A stretch of DNA of 64,000 nt. It comes from Omphalotus guepiniiformis (Eukaryota > Basidiomycota > Agaricomycetes > Agaricales > Omphalotaceae). This document shows, one piece after another, positions 47,101 to 58,188 of the stretch. Under the pieces are notes generated by a model. It was not told the DNA's origin, searched no databases, and worked only from the letters and a program-made list of their open reading frames with translations. The DNA lies in contig JAQOOI010000062.1 of the NCBI GenBank assembly GCA_028554645.1, positions 806,001-870,000 of the forward strand, written 5' to 3'. The position numbers and the translations under genes are program-made. Numbering within the stretch: the first letter of the stretch is position 1; each line of letters starts with the position of its first letter.

Positions 47101-47825
47101 TACTGCCAGCACAAACGCCAGCACGAGCCCGAGGGTAGGTGTGACGTATACCAAAGATGAAATAATGGAAGCAGCCAAAACAAGTTTGATCCATCGAGGA
47201 AACGGGACTGGACCTGATGCTGATGCTGGGTGGGAGAAAGCGTGGAGAGCTGCTGCTTGGGCGCAGTTTGGTGATGACGAGATGTTTTATCATGAGTTGA
47301 CGGTGAGTTACGTTTTGTTTGCCCTGAGTGTGTATGACGGACGGTCCTGACTGGGGGGGTGACTTGTAGTATACCATTTATGAAGACTTTGGACCGAACT
47401 TGTTTAGTCTGTATAACCCCTCCGACCCTGATCCGATTTTTCAAATCGATGCTAATTTAGGGTTTCCTGGGGCTGTTCTCGTGAGTACACTTGCTTTGTT
47501 CACTTTTTGGGATTCTCAAGGATTCCGGATGCAGAACGCACTTCTTCAAGCACCGGACGTACCGAGCTTTACCACACCGCTAGTCATAACTCTGTTACCA
47601 TCTCTCCCTCGTACATGGCCCAGCGGCTCGATTAGGGGAGCTCGTGTACGGGGTGGTATCACTGTTGATTTGGAGTGGAAAGACCGTATACCTACGCTTG
47701 CGGTGTTTAATGTTGACGCAGATCCTGTTTCTACACAGAGAGTAGTTTGGGTTTTGTTTGGTGGACAGAAGGTTGGAGAGTTTGGAACAAAGGCGGGAGA
47801 AGTTGTTAGATTGAGTAGATTTTAA
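44145..47825 (+). CDS. GH95 alpha-L-fucosidase (secreted)
   Basis: Secreted glycoside hydrolase of family 95, inverting enzymes that mostly release alpha-1,2-linked L-fucose. Some members act on galactose. The signal peptide is MMLVRRLLFAFMHATVLLSA. About a dozen introns separate WFNTTGDVWAKTYLPIGNGY, EITQLNIESLWTGGPFADP, MSPVGDYGSYAGAGYL near 44670-44765, a large exon 44934-45623 with GDPYLEWLAFNLGRHLLVSS and LPANLQGKWALGVSNPWGA, then NINIQMNYWSAEMSNLNVTQ near 45740-45800, SAVWMMIHVWDHFDYTNDVRW, SPTDTHRHLSHLIGLYPGYA near 46860-47030 and FQIDANLGFPGAV near 47440. The Asn of the IQMNYW region and the Asp of DANLGF correspond to the family's catalytic Asn/Asp pair. It looks complete and ends VRLSRF. 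It probably degrades plant or microbial fucosylated glycans. Confidence 0.92.
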
Positions 47826-47827
47826 AT

Positions 47828-49786
47828 CTATTGTTTGTCTACACCTTTGTAGTGAATCAGATTAGGAAATGGACTGTGTAAATGCTGTAGCACCCGTTAG
47901 CGACGGAGCAAGAAAAGAAAAGCCTGAAGTTCAAACTCACAAATCTATACATCCCCTGCATCCTCATCCTCAAAAAACACTTTCCAGGAAAGGTCTTTTT
48001 CTCTTCATCCATCCAAGCCTTGTACAACCCCGAGTCAGGAGGAACAACCTCTCTCAAATTCTTCCTAACAAGCTCCCAGCCTCTCCCACAATAATGCAAG
48101 CCCAAAACGCGTATAAGCTGCTGAAGATGGTTATGTATAACAGTATGATACATCCTGGCATAAACATCATCAAGGTCCGGTGCGATAATACTATGACCTT
48201 CAACAACATCCAACTCGATACCAGTAGACGATAACAGGGTAGGTTTATGAACGCGAATTCCACCAAAATCACGAACGATGAATCCCTTGAGGACTTTGGT
48301 GTCCAATGAAAACCTAGCGACGCAATTTTGTGGGTGTGCTTCGAATGCTACGCCGTTGATGAGGATTGTAGGTAGGAATGCTTTGAAGAATATGTTGATG
48401 TATTTATCCAACCAATCGATCTTTTTCGAGGTTGTCGTCAACTCGAAGACTCTAACCACAGCTGGAATATCCCCGCCTTGGCCTTGATGACCGCTCTCGA
48501 CGAGTGCAGTACATACAATTAACCTCTCCCCACGAGATTCGCTATCCAATTCATGTGCCTCACGAACGATGGCAGAGCAGTGTTTTGCGATTTCCGGGTC
48601 AGGGTGGGTATGTACGACGCTCGCGAGTTCTTTTGCGACTGTTAGGATCTCTGGGTCGATAGCTAATGAAGGGATAACGCTAGATGAGAACCTTGGACCG
48701 AGGTATGCTGATGCGGGTGAGATTGTTCGGATGGCTGAAGTTAGTTTGATGCCTACGCCTAGTTTGAGTGAAAGGTTTTTGTAAACGTTTGGTACGATGA
48801 CTGATCTATGGGTAGCGAGGGTGAGGTGAGGTGAGGTGAGGTTAGGTGAGGTTAGGTTACGGAGGGGTCGGTGGAAGAAATAACCCGAAGTCACCTGATA
48901 CTCTGTTGAGCCAACAACGGTAGATTGTACTCCGGTGGGTACACGACGGCTTCGTCCTTGAATTTATCTTGTATATGTGACACTTGTAATTCATGTACTG
49001 GTATAAGCAAGTGTCCGTCTGGGACCTCGACTGCGTTTCCTGTGGATTTACCGAGAGCAGCCCGAAGTGGTTCCGTCAGACGCTCGAAATCATAGGTGAT
49101 GTTGAGATTTGATTTGGGGAGAGCAACAAAACGGAGTTTAGGGTTGTAGAGGTCGTATGATCCTGGTGAAATAGGAGGGATTGGGGGAAGAAATAAACGA
49201 GTTTTGTGCATCTTAGGTTTGAGATTGGTTAGATGATGAGATGATGAGATGGGTAGATGAGGAGATACCTACGGGGTGAGTTGGGTGACCTTCTACGATT
49301 GATTGTTCCCATTCTATACTTGGGGATGAAAATGTCGGTGTTTTGGGTGGGTGTTGGTAAGAATAATTCTGGTTGAATGGGTAAGTATATTTGATTTATG
49401 GATGGACGTGGATACGTACTCTGCCAAAGAACAGATGATTCTAGTTCATCGTTGATTTGTTTGATCATGTCAGAATCGACTTTGTAGCTGGCAGCGAATC
49501 TCGACCAAATTCGTAGAGGGTCGATGCATCGCTTCAAAGAAGATAGATCGGTAGTACTCTCCGTTTCGAATATCATCCCAGGAGAAATATCCATAGGATC
49601 CAAAAGACCGATCTCTGTATCATTTTTGAGAATGGGTGTGTGTATGAGAAAGACAACGATGAGGATATCTTGTAAGACGCAATAACCAGGATAATACAAC
49701 GCAGTAGAAAGTGATTCAGTGACGAGACAGGATAATAAACGAGCAGAAGTCGCAAAAGCGGCTCGATCAGAGATGGAGATGGACAT
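47828..49786 (-). CDS. IucA/IucC-type NRPS-independent siderophore (NIS) synthetase
   Basis: ATP-dependent synthetase joining a carboxylic acid such as citrate to an amine or alcohol; relatives make aerobactin in bacteria and rhizoferrin in Mucoromycota. The start is MSISISDRAAFATSARLLSC. Exons join to give SIVEGHPTHPMHKTRLFLPP, the family's GHPxHPxxKxR element, across the intron near 49212-49268. LLAQQSIRSVIVPNVYKNLS forms across intron 48806-48894, then KLGVGIKLTSAIRTIS. GVAFEAHPQNCVARF near 48325-48365 and VRDFGGIRV near 48255 are the nucleotide-binding elements. The end is MRMQGMYRFHLHSPFPNLIH, formed by a last intron with a GCTAAC branch site, and TAG at 47828-47830. All key motifs are present, so it should be active. 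Product is unknown. It converges with the GH95 gene. Confidence 0.88.
48820..48859 (+). repeat. Pentamer minisatellite inside a siderophore-synthetase intron
   Basis: Eight units of GGTGA or GGTTA in a row (four GGTGA, GGTTA, GGTGA, two GGTTA). They lie within the 89-base intron 48806-48894 of the minus-strand synthetase gene. On the gene's strand the units read TCACC and TAACC, so the array supplies several CTAAC branch-site matches. Confidence 0.85.
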
Positions 49787-50217
49787 GATGAAAATAAAAT
49801 CACAAAAAAAAAGAGTTGATAGGAGATTGTGAGATCATAAAGTGTTATGTCTAAATGGAGTAAGTGACCGACCGGCCGAGGTGGAAAATAATTAGTGCGA
49901 AATAGGATCGGCAATTGCCGTTTTGGAGTGATATGTAGGGAAGAGAATTCATTCGGATTTCCCCCCCAATCACCACAAACAACTCAGCCCACTTCTTTCC
50001 CCCCCTTCTCCGCCACCCCCCCGCCCCCGTCAGGCTCCTCCTCCCCTTCCTCCTCCCCGACAAACCCTCGCCGTCAACAAGGATACCGCTTGGAATCTCG
50101 CGACCCTTGCCGGCTTCTCATTATCCGCTCTTCTCAACTCTCTATAACACGCATACACTCACACCCTGTCAATCTTTCGCTTGAGCTCTGCTCGCGATAA
50201 TCATCGACCCCCCAGCA
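49787..50217. other. Divergent promoter between the siderophore synthetase and the bHLH gene
   Basis: It contains a poly-A run on the left, and C-rich runs (CCCCCCC blocks near 49969-50035) and CT-rich sequence in the bHLH leader on the right. GATA-type matches TGATAG (49817-49822) and CGATAA (50195-50200) occur. Iron-responsive GATA factors control siderophore genes in other fungi, but two short matches are weak evidence. Confidence 0.5.
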
Positions 50218-51543
50218 ATGACTCTTCCTATTCGTATCCCCGAGTCTCCTGAAATCCGTGCTTCACCTGCTTCTGACGACTCTTCTATTTTACCTCGTAC
50301 ACCTGTTTCTCCAGAGCACCAGGATATTCATCTCAACTCTACCGATCAAGCCAGCAACAGTAACAATAACGGAAGCAATACTCCTCCTTCTGCTCCTAAA
50401 CGCAAACCTTCTCGTCGTGCCAATACCGCAGAGCGGAGGGCTACTCATAATGCGGTAGAGAGACAGAGAAGAGAGACGCTTAATGGTCGTTTTTTGGTGC
50501 GTTGAAAAAAAAGTCAAAAACAGAATTGGCACGCTGTGGCTCACTAGTACTCTTTTGCTATACAGGACCTTGCTTCTCTACTACCAAACCTCTCTCAAAT
50601 CCGTCGTCCTTCTAAATCATCCATTGTAAACTCTTCTATCGCTCATATTCACGCCTCACGTCGTCATCGCCTTCTCGCAGCTCGTGAGCTTCGTCTTCTT
50701 AAACTCGAGGCTGACGCTCTCCGTCGTGAACTCAATGAGTGGCGTGATCGTGCTGGGATCCCTCGTATCGAGGAACCTATGCGTGGTGACGGCTTTAGTA
50801 TGGTTCTCAGCGGTGAACTTGAAATCATCCCTGTCGTTGCTATGGGCGGTATGGATCCTGAAGAGGATGCAGATTACGCTTATGGCGATGATCCAGATGA
50901 TGACATGTACAGCCGCGGCGGTGGTAATATTCCCGAAGATGGCCTCGATGACCCTAGAGTCGCTGCCGTGATTAAATCTCAACAACAGGTAGCTGCTGTA
51001 CCACCGTCTATGCCTCATCCTGCAGCTGCGTTGTCTATCAACACCAATGTTCATCCTATTATGCAGCAAGGAATGCATCCTATGGACCGTCATCATATTA
51101 TTTCTACGGGTCCTATGATCGCTTCTCCCACCGCGATGTCGTACGAGAACCCAGCGATGGGTCCGATGTATGACAATAGCATGAACACGATGTACAACAA
51201 CGCACCGTATCCCCATCATCACGCTGGCATCACTGATGTACAAGAAAAGTGGGCCGCCGCAGCTGCTGCGAATGGTGGTTACGGACATTCTCACCCTGGG
51301 AACGCACATGACCAAGCCTTTCTCGCTTCCCTTGCCGCTCGCCGTCGAACTTCGGTAGGGAACCGAGCGAGGAGTGTAAGTATGAGTGGGAGTTCGAGCG
51401 GTAGTGCTAGTCCGCCGCAGACTCAGTACTATGAGCATGGACATGGATGGAATGGGTCTGCGGGTGGGAATGGGAATGGGATGATGAATCCGCCTATGGT
51501 TGGAGGTGGCATTGGAGGTGCTGTTTTTGCGATGATGATGTAG
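50218..51543 (+). CDS. bHLH transcription factor
   Basis: Nuclear DNA-binding regulator. The first exon, after a Pro/Ser-rich start, carries the basic region and helix 1: RRANTAERRATHNAVERQRR then ETLNGRFL. A short intron near 50500-50565 joins to DLASLLPNLSQIRRPSKSSI, VNSSIAHIHASRRHRLLAAR and ELRLLKLEADALRRELNEWR, completing the loop, helix 2 and a leucine-zipper-like extension. His, Glu and Arg in HNAVERQRR suit E-box (CANNTG) recognition. The rest is low-complexity, rich in Met, His, Pro, Gly and Asn (NPAMGPMYDNSMNTMYNNA), and likely a disordered activation region. It ends GGAVFAMMM. Long pyrimidine-rich leader and 3' regions suggest a highly transcribed or translationally controlled gene. 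Target genes are unknown. Confidence 0.88.
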
Positions 51544-53328
51544 ATATGTCCACACACAAAGTCTCAAGTTTTTTTTTTCCTTTTTTTTTCTTATACTTGT
51601 TGTCTCTCTTTATCTATGTGTGCTCTGTGTATTCCGTTCCTTTCTGTTTTGCTCGTTTAATATGCTTGCGTACTTGTGAGCTTTTTTATACCCTCCCCCC
51701 TCCCTACCCCTCCCTCTTGCCGTTGCTGGCTTGCCTCCCCCCACTCCTCACCCTCAAATATAGAGTCTCCTCCCCCTGACGACCCCCTCCTTCCCTCCTC
51801 CCTCCCTCGTTGTTTCTGCCACCCACGTACCTCGCCGTACAACCTTGATATCAAACGAAAGTCAAAAGAGTACGCTCTATTACAAACGAAGGATATTAAC
51901 AATTGCTGTGATACTCCCTTACTTACTTATCCGTATCCGTATCCGTGTACTTTCCCTCCCTCACGTACACACCCCCACTGTCACTAACAACTCGCATTTC
52001 TCACGTCTACGCTTGCCCTGTATCCCCACCCACGTTACTCACATATACATCAAGTCGCTCTTTTTGTCCCCAAAGCCTGTCTGTTTTTTTAAATCTTTAC
52101 CTGTCTCGATGTCTCGTCTCGTCGCGGTCTCGATCTCGGTCTGGTCTGTCTGTTTGTTACTTATTTGTATAGTAAGTAAACGAAGATGAAGATGGTACTA
52201 TTTTGAAGTTTTTTTTTTCATTGATGTATATCTGAATCTGAATAATCGGGTCGATTCTGAAACGAAGTCGGAAGTGGTAGTCGAATTTCAGTGTTGGGTT
52301 TAGCATTTACAAAGTCATAACGGACGGCTCGAAAGAAGATCCAGGCTTCGATGTTCAATGTCTGGGTACTTCTCGGGCAAGGCAGAGATGTGTATATATA
52401 TTAGTATTAGTGAATCTCTAGTGAAGATCATGAAGATCGACGGATGGTAGTAAAGTGGTCAAAGTGCTTCGCGATCGTCGATGCCGAAGGGGGGTAAGTA
52501 CGAAGTACGAGGGAGTAAGTACGGAGGCAGTATACTAACGGGCCCCATAAGTAGCTGTAAGTATGTAAGATGCAATAAGTACGGAAATTGGATGAGGTCG
52601 GGAATTCGTGATTCGAGTGTCGGGTGTCGGTTGTCCACTGTCGGGTATGATCAGTGATTATCCGGAAGTTAGGTTAGATTATTTCGGTTGGGTTTCCGTC
52701 GTGAATTATGATCAGGATCAGGAACTCGGTAAATAGTCGAAAGCAGGCGAAAGTCCCGGTTAACATTTAGCTGTGGACCGCAGTGAGATGGAGTAGGAGT
52801 ACGCGTAACATGCGCGTAACCGGGAGGAATCGCTGAGGACTGAGGACCGAGTGACACCGCCGCCGGGATGATTTCGGATTTTGTGCCAATTGGTGCCAAG
52901 TGATTCCGATCCGTAACGGACTACATACTTTGCTTAAACGCTCATCGACGCTGCTTACTGAGCGTCAAGGTATCCGGTGATTATTACCCCGGCTGTATGT
53001 AACATTGCAATTGATGTTGTAACAAACTTGAAATAAGATGATGATGTGGAATGCTGTGGCCTGTGGGGGACTGAGATTCGGTCGGAGGGAGGTATTGTCG
53101 GTTCTCGGAGGGTGAATGTACCGGAAGATATTACTGATGTTGGTGGACTTTGTAATGGTAAGTATTGTAATCTGAACTAAGTAACGATGATGTACATAGA
53201 CATAGACTACCGTATACGCGTACATAGCCAACGGCAAACGGCCAAAACTCATCGAGCCTGTGAATACGATAGGCCCTCAGGCTTCTCGAGCTCGTGGATC
53301 ATCAGAAATTAGAATCACGGCAAAAGTT

Positions 53329-53346
53329 TCTCTCTCTCTCTCTCTC
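53329..53346. repeat. TC dinucleotide microsatellite
   Basis: Uninterrupted TC run of nine units within the gene-poor region. It is followed by GAGTCC-type short repeats near 53355-53380. Confidence 0.8.
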
Positions 53347-54391
53347 CACCTCCGAGTCCGAGTCCGAAACTCGAGTCCCCTCTCAGGCTAGGCATTTCAC
53401 ACGTCCATTATGGCCTGGGTGCTCGGTGGATTTACACTACTGTAGGTGTGTGTGAGTATAGTGTATGTACGACCATGTGGGCCCTCCTCGTTGAAGAAGA
53501 AGAAGAAGGTTAAAAGGATGTTTCCGAGCGAGTCGCTCGAAGCGGGCGGGAACTTTCAGCACTGCGAGGTATCGTGGTTAATTGGATACTTTAGATAGTG
53601 AATAGGGGTACCATAGTACAATCTCTTTCCAACGCAAGTATTTCCCGGTTCATTCCCTTCTTCCGAGTTATTCGGGAGAACCGAGACTCAAGTCGGCTTC
53701 GTTCTCGAGTAGTACATACTTACCACTCCACCGCCCTTATCTCTACATACACTCCTGAGTCCTAACCGCAACCGCAGATAAAAGAAAACAACAAACAAAA
53801 TGACAATCTACACAAGTCTACATATCAACGTGTACGCTATGTAAATAAAAAAAACACATGCAGGAATAAGTAATGTTAAGCGACTCAGCCTAAGGCGGCC
53901 AGGCCTTTGTACATAGTTTGCACAAAGTTTGTACGCAAAAGGTTTTCGAAGAATCAAGACATCCATACATACTTACTGTCAAGATGCATGTGGTATACAC
54001 TGATGCAATATTGCATTTTATGATTTGGGTGAACGCCAATTGGCCCTTGGGATAATCATGACTTTCATGACTCGGCTTGTCCTCTAGTACTGGAAGCCTG
54101 AAGGAGTGACAACATGGCATCTCAATCTCATGTCAACAGTACATACATACAATATGTTATCATACCACTGATACCTCGTGTCCATGGCCAGTGACTCTCC
54201 ACTGACTTGCGAAACTCGGTATCGGGACAGCCTAAATACAATGTGAACACAGAATTCGAAGGGGATGGTGTTGGGTACTTACGACATTTCTATGAGAGCG
54301 ATGACTTCTAGTCTATACACCCACATGTGTGACGAACTTTTGACCTTGGTGTACACTGGTGTACAGCGTGAAAAACCTATATGTATCAGAG

Positions 54392-54407
54392 TACTCAGTA
54401 CTGAGTA
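54392..54407. repeat. Perfect 16-base palindrome
   Basis: TACTCAGTACTGAGTA reads the same on both strands. A 16-base perfect palindrome is unusual outside protein-binding sites, and it lies in the non-coding region between the bHLH and amidotransferase genes. Function is unknown. Confidence 0.7.
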
Positions 54408-56659
54408 AAAACCTTGGACAAGTAAGTAAAGACCACTACGATACATCGGTACCGGTATTCACTAGCACTATGCGTATGCGAATGTAAAGATGTAAACTTG
54501 CCTCTAAAATCATCGCGCTTCTGAACTCGTCGTGTTTACTTATCAAGTTCATCTTCATCTTCATCTTGCCAAAATGTTAAATGATTTTTTGATTGATGCA
54601 CGCCGCACTGAGGCTATCCTACTAGCTCCTACTGGGCTGTCGCAGGACGTTGGCGGCTCCTGGCAGCTCCTAGCAGCCTTTGGCAGGCCTCCGGTAACAG
54701 CGTCTCGACTCTTACCGGTGCCGGTGGACAGTCTCTCAATCTCCCTTGTACGTATGATGCGTAGCGGCAAGACCGATACCTGCTTCAGTTTCAGCACTGA
54801 ACGGACTCGGGGAGGAATTGAATATTGACTTGACTTACTCCAGCTTCGACCTATGGCTTCCTATGACATTGGCAGCCTGCCGCAGCGAAGCGAGCGATGT
54901 AAAAGTGCACAGCTAGTAGCGCTAGCAGAAAAGGCTCGAGCGACAAGTATCGACGGACGAAATCTGATGCATAAGTCCAAGTAAGTTCATCGACATCAAC
55001 TGATAGTACATTGCATTTGCGACCGCATCCAAGGCGCCCGCGGCCGGGCGGCGGACACAGCGGACACCATTGGCATGAGATTGTAACATTTTGTTCAAAA
55101 ATTTGTGAGCGCTCAACTCTGAGTTTTACGAGCGGCAGGGTGATGGATGAACTGAGGTTTAAATTCGGTTGGTCGGTTGGTCGGCAGCGTCTGCGTCTAG
55201 GTCATGGGTGTGCTAGCCTCTGGTACCATATACACCCCTGCCGCACCGGGTCTGGTCTGGAGACTATGGATCAAATTCGCAAATCAGTCATTTGTAGATT
55301 TGTCTGTATCAAAGCACTTACATCAAGACACGGGAGGCGGGTTTGAATCTGTTTGAATATGTCCACAGCGAATTACTGAGTCTCCGAGTACGACAACAAC
55401 TCAACACCTCTACAAACGATGAAGCCGACACTCTGTCAGGAATCAGATTCCAGACCATCTGACACCTATGAAAATCAGACCAAGGAGTCAGGACAGACTT
55501 TGTGTGGCGCGACGTGCGAAAGAGTCGACGGTGGTACAGATCAATTGAATAGGAAGGAAGAAGAGGGAAGCAAGGCTGGAACTCTGTGCATCTCGTGGTA
55601 CCACACTCTGATAACCCAACTTGTGGGAATTTGTATGTATTGAGATTGAGAAAGCTGCTAAGAACGAGCTTGAGGTCCAGGGAAGCCATATGTCGCATGA
55701 GGATTTACCAGATATCCCCTCGATTCTGCAGCTGGGAAGAGATAAGCCTCTCCCCCCTTGACCATGATGTCAGGAAGGGAAACGCCAAGCTCGCTAAAGT
55801 TCATGACGGACCAAATGAAGAGCTTCGAGCTTCGCACTTCGCACAGCAGAGACTCGCGGCTCGCGACTCTTCTCCAAGTCCGAGGACTTCTGTAGATCAC
55901 GAATATCACCCCCCTCGGCGGTGGAAAGTTGCAGTTCAAAGACCCTTCTAACCATTGAGGATTCTGTACAAATCAAACAACTCAGCTCTTCGATCTCAAT
56001 ATGTAGTACATACCATCAATCAGAAATTCCTTACAAATGAGACATCAATGGGCGTTGGTTCAAACGGTTGTACGGCAAATTGTACGGTGTGCAAAACCTG
56101 CGGTACCCCCGTAACTTCCTGCTAAAATAAATTGCTTTGTCGCCGCATTGGCAGAGGGAGGGGCCTAGGCAGAGATATGGAACGTGAGTTTGAAGTCCAG
56201 TTTCTTGACAAACAAGCGCGGCTGCAATTCTGATACATGCCGTATGCGTCGGAGTCAGGCTGAGTGATGGTGATTCAGCAAAAAGACAAAAAAAAAATGA
56301 GGCGCTGTTCACAGCTGTTCACTTGTTCAATGTCAAGTTCTGTTCCAGAATTTCCAATCAATTTCGGGAAGACGCAACTCTGAATAACCGGACTCGGCAT
56401 AGCCATTCGTACTGGTGAAGAAACGTTCAAAGCGTCATTATTTTACTTTCAAAGATTCAAATATCGGCAGGAAGCCAGCGGGAGTAAACATCAAGCTATC
56501 CACTTACATCGGGCACTGAATATAGTTCCTGCGTGATTTTGAAAGTGAAACCGCCGAAACGTGACGCAAGTCAAGACTTCTAGGACGTTCACAGATAAAG
56601 CTAAGATTTCGTGACCTGCCCGAGATACCCATGGCCCGTTTGGTTAAACCCCTCGAGCA

Positions 56660-57674
56660 TCAAGCAACCCCCAAGATCTGCCAAAACACCCTTCCAATCA
56701 ACAGCCCATCATTCCTCCATTCACTCTTTCTATCGGCATCCCGCTGCATCTCCGCCGTAAAGATCCCTCGTCCAGTGCGATTCTTGACAATCTTATCAAC
56801 TATGCCTTTATTGAACTCCGGATGACCCTGCACCGTGATGATCCTGATCTTGGTCAAATCATCATCCACGTGTGGTGTTGTCTCCGGCTCGGAATGGACG
56901 GGTGTAGGTGTAGAGGCATAGGAAGATCCTGTAAAGGCAACCATGCCTTGGTTATAAGACACGGAAGTCGATCCGAGGAGGTGAAAACCTGGTGGAACAT
57001 AAGGAACGTGATCTTGATGCATTTGTTCTATGTTCTGAAATTATAATAGATATGTCGGTATGTACGCGTAGCAGAGAACTTAGGAGGGGGAGTTAAGACG
57101 CACGAGATCTTCTACGCCAAAAACTTCCTTTCCGAGGTTGGTTAGAGTCAATGGAGTAGGACCAATCTCCCACTTTCCGTCGTTCTTGACACATTCGCCA
57201 CCCAAGGCGCGCGCAACGATTTGATGCCCGAAGCATATTCCTGGATGCCAGCTTGAAGGATTTCAAGAAGATCATAGTTGCGATGATTGCTCACCAAAAA
57301 TCTTGACCTTCGGGTGATTCTTGGCAAGTTGAGATATGAAAGCTACTAATTTATTGATCCATTCGATGTCTGCATACGCAGATGCACCTATATAGCATCG
57401 ATATCAGATCAAGTGGAAGGCATATAGAAGGACTTTACAACGCACTACTCCCAGTCAACATAACGACATCATATTCCTCTATCGTATCCTCCGACGGATA
57501 CTCCATCTCGTGCATAACATCAAAATCATCCATTGTAAACGTCGATTCAGCATCTAGATTGCTCGGAAGCGCGTTCTTCATAAGTGTGTGGAATATTTGT
57601 GGGTATTTTCCATCTTCAGCAACAACGTCTGGGACAGGAGTGTCGCAGACCAGAAGGGCGATACGTTTGGTCAT
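56660..57674 (-). CDS. Class I glutamine amidotransferase-like protein
   Basis: GATase1-fold hydrolase related to the amidotransferase part of GMP synthase and to stand-alone fungal proteins of unclear substrate. It starts MTKRIALLVCDTPVPDV at 57674, has EEYDVVMLTGSSAL near 57440 and, after introns, INKLVAFISQLAKNHPKVKI. The nucleophile elbow GICFGHQIVARALGGECVKN lies near 57195-57245, with the catalytic Cys in CFGHQ. The His/Glu pair sits in TVQGHPEFNKGIV near 56820. It ends VFWQILGVA. The complete Cys-His-Glu triad indicates an active enzyme. It may hydrolyse glutamine or a gamma-glutamyl compound. Confidence 0.88.
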
Positions 57675-58188
57675 TGTGATGATATTCGATGTGTAGGGAT
57701 TCGTTTAGAGGTAGAGTTCACAGAGTTATTTAGCATATATGAAGCATTCGTGAACGCCGGATGATGTCTGAAAGGATGTTTGACGCCAAACGGTGTCGTA
57801 GGGAAGTACTAGCTGCTAGGGCTGGAAAGAGGCTAAAATCAGTTCCGAGTCCCCCATCTCGTGAGTTTCCTCTTCGGTTCGGCCGAACAACCCGACGGTG
57901 GGCATTCTGCTCGCATTCCTCTCGGATGATTCATCTTCCTGTATTTCTCTTACAGGAGACTACATAAAACCGTCAGTAGTAACTTGTTGGTCACTGAGTC
58001 GAACCGACTCCTAAACTAACATATTTGACCCTCTGTCTTACAGTTCTGTTTCTACTATAATCTAGGCAATTCTGTAAGATAGATATGAGATTTGGGCAAG
58101 AATTGAGTACTACAAGTAGCGAACGAGTTGGGAATCGGGAAAAGATTCGAGCTCGAGCACTTGGAAAATTCACTTAGTCTTCGTGTGA
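57675..58188. other. Intergenic spacer
   Basis: Promoter of the amidotransferase and 3' flank of the GNAT-Mss4 gene. It contains the 15-base inverted repeat GAGTCGAACCGACTC near 57998-58012, which I considered and rejected as a tRNA. No gene is seen. Confidence 0.5.

Larger units (their letters stand above)
51544..56659. other. Gene-poor 5-kb region
   Basis: No protein family is visible in any frame over this 5.1 kb. The left part (51550-52150) is strongly pyrimidine-rich on the plus strand and is presumably a long 3' UTR or a noncoding transcript. Further right are a TC dinucleotide run (53329-53346), a GAA run (53497-53512), clusters of AGTAC-type motifs near 52497-52580 and a perfect 16-base palindrome (54392-54407). 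The right part precedes the amidotransferase stop codon. Short open frames at 54532-55951 are not supported. Confidence 0.5.

Noticed and set aside
57998..58012. B-box-like sequence (GGTTCGACTC on the minus strand) suggesting a tRNA
   Set aside because: It is a simple inverted repeat, with no A box, anticodon arm or acceptor stem at proper spacing.
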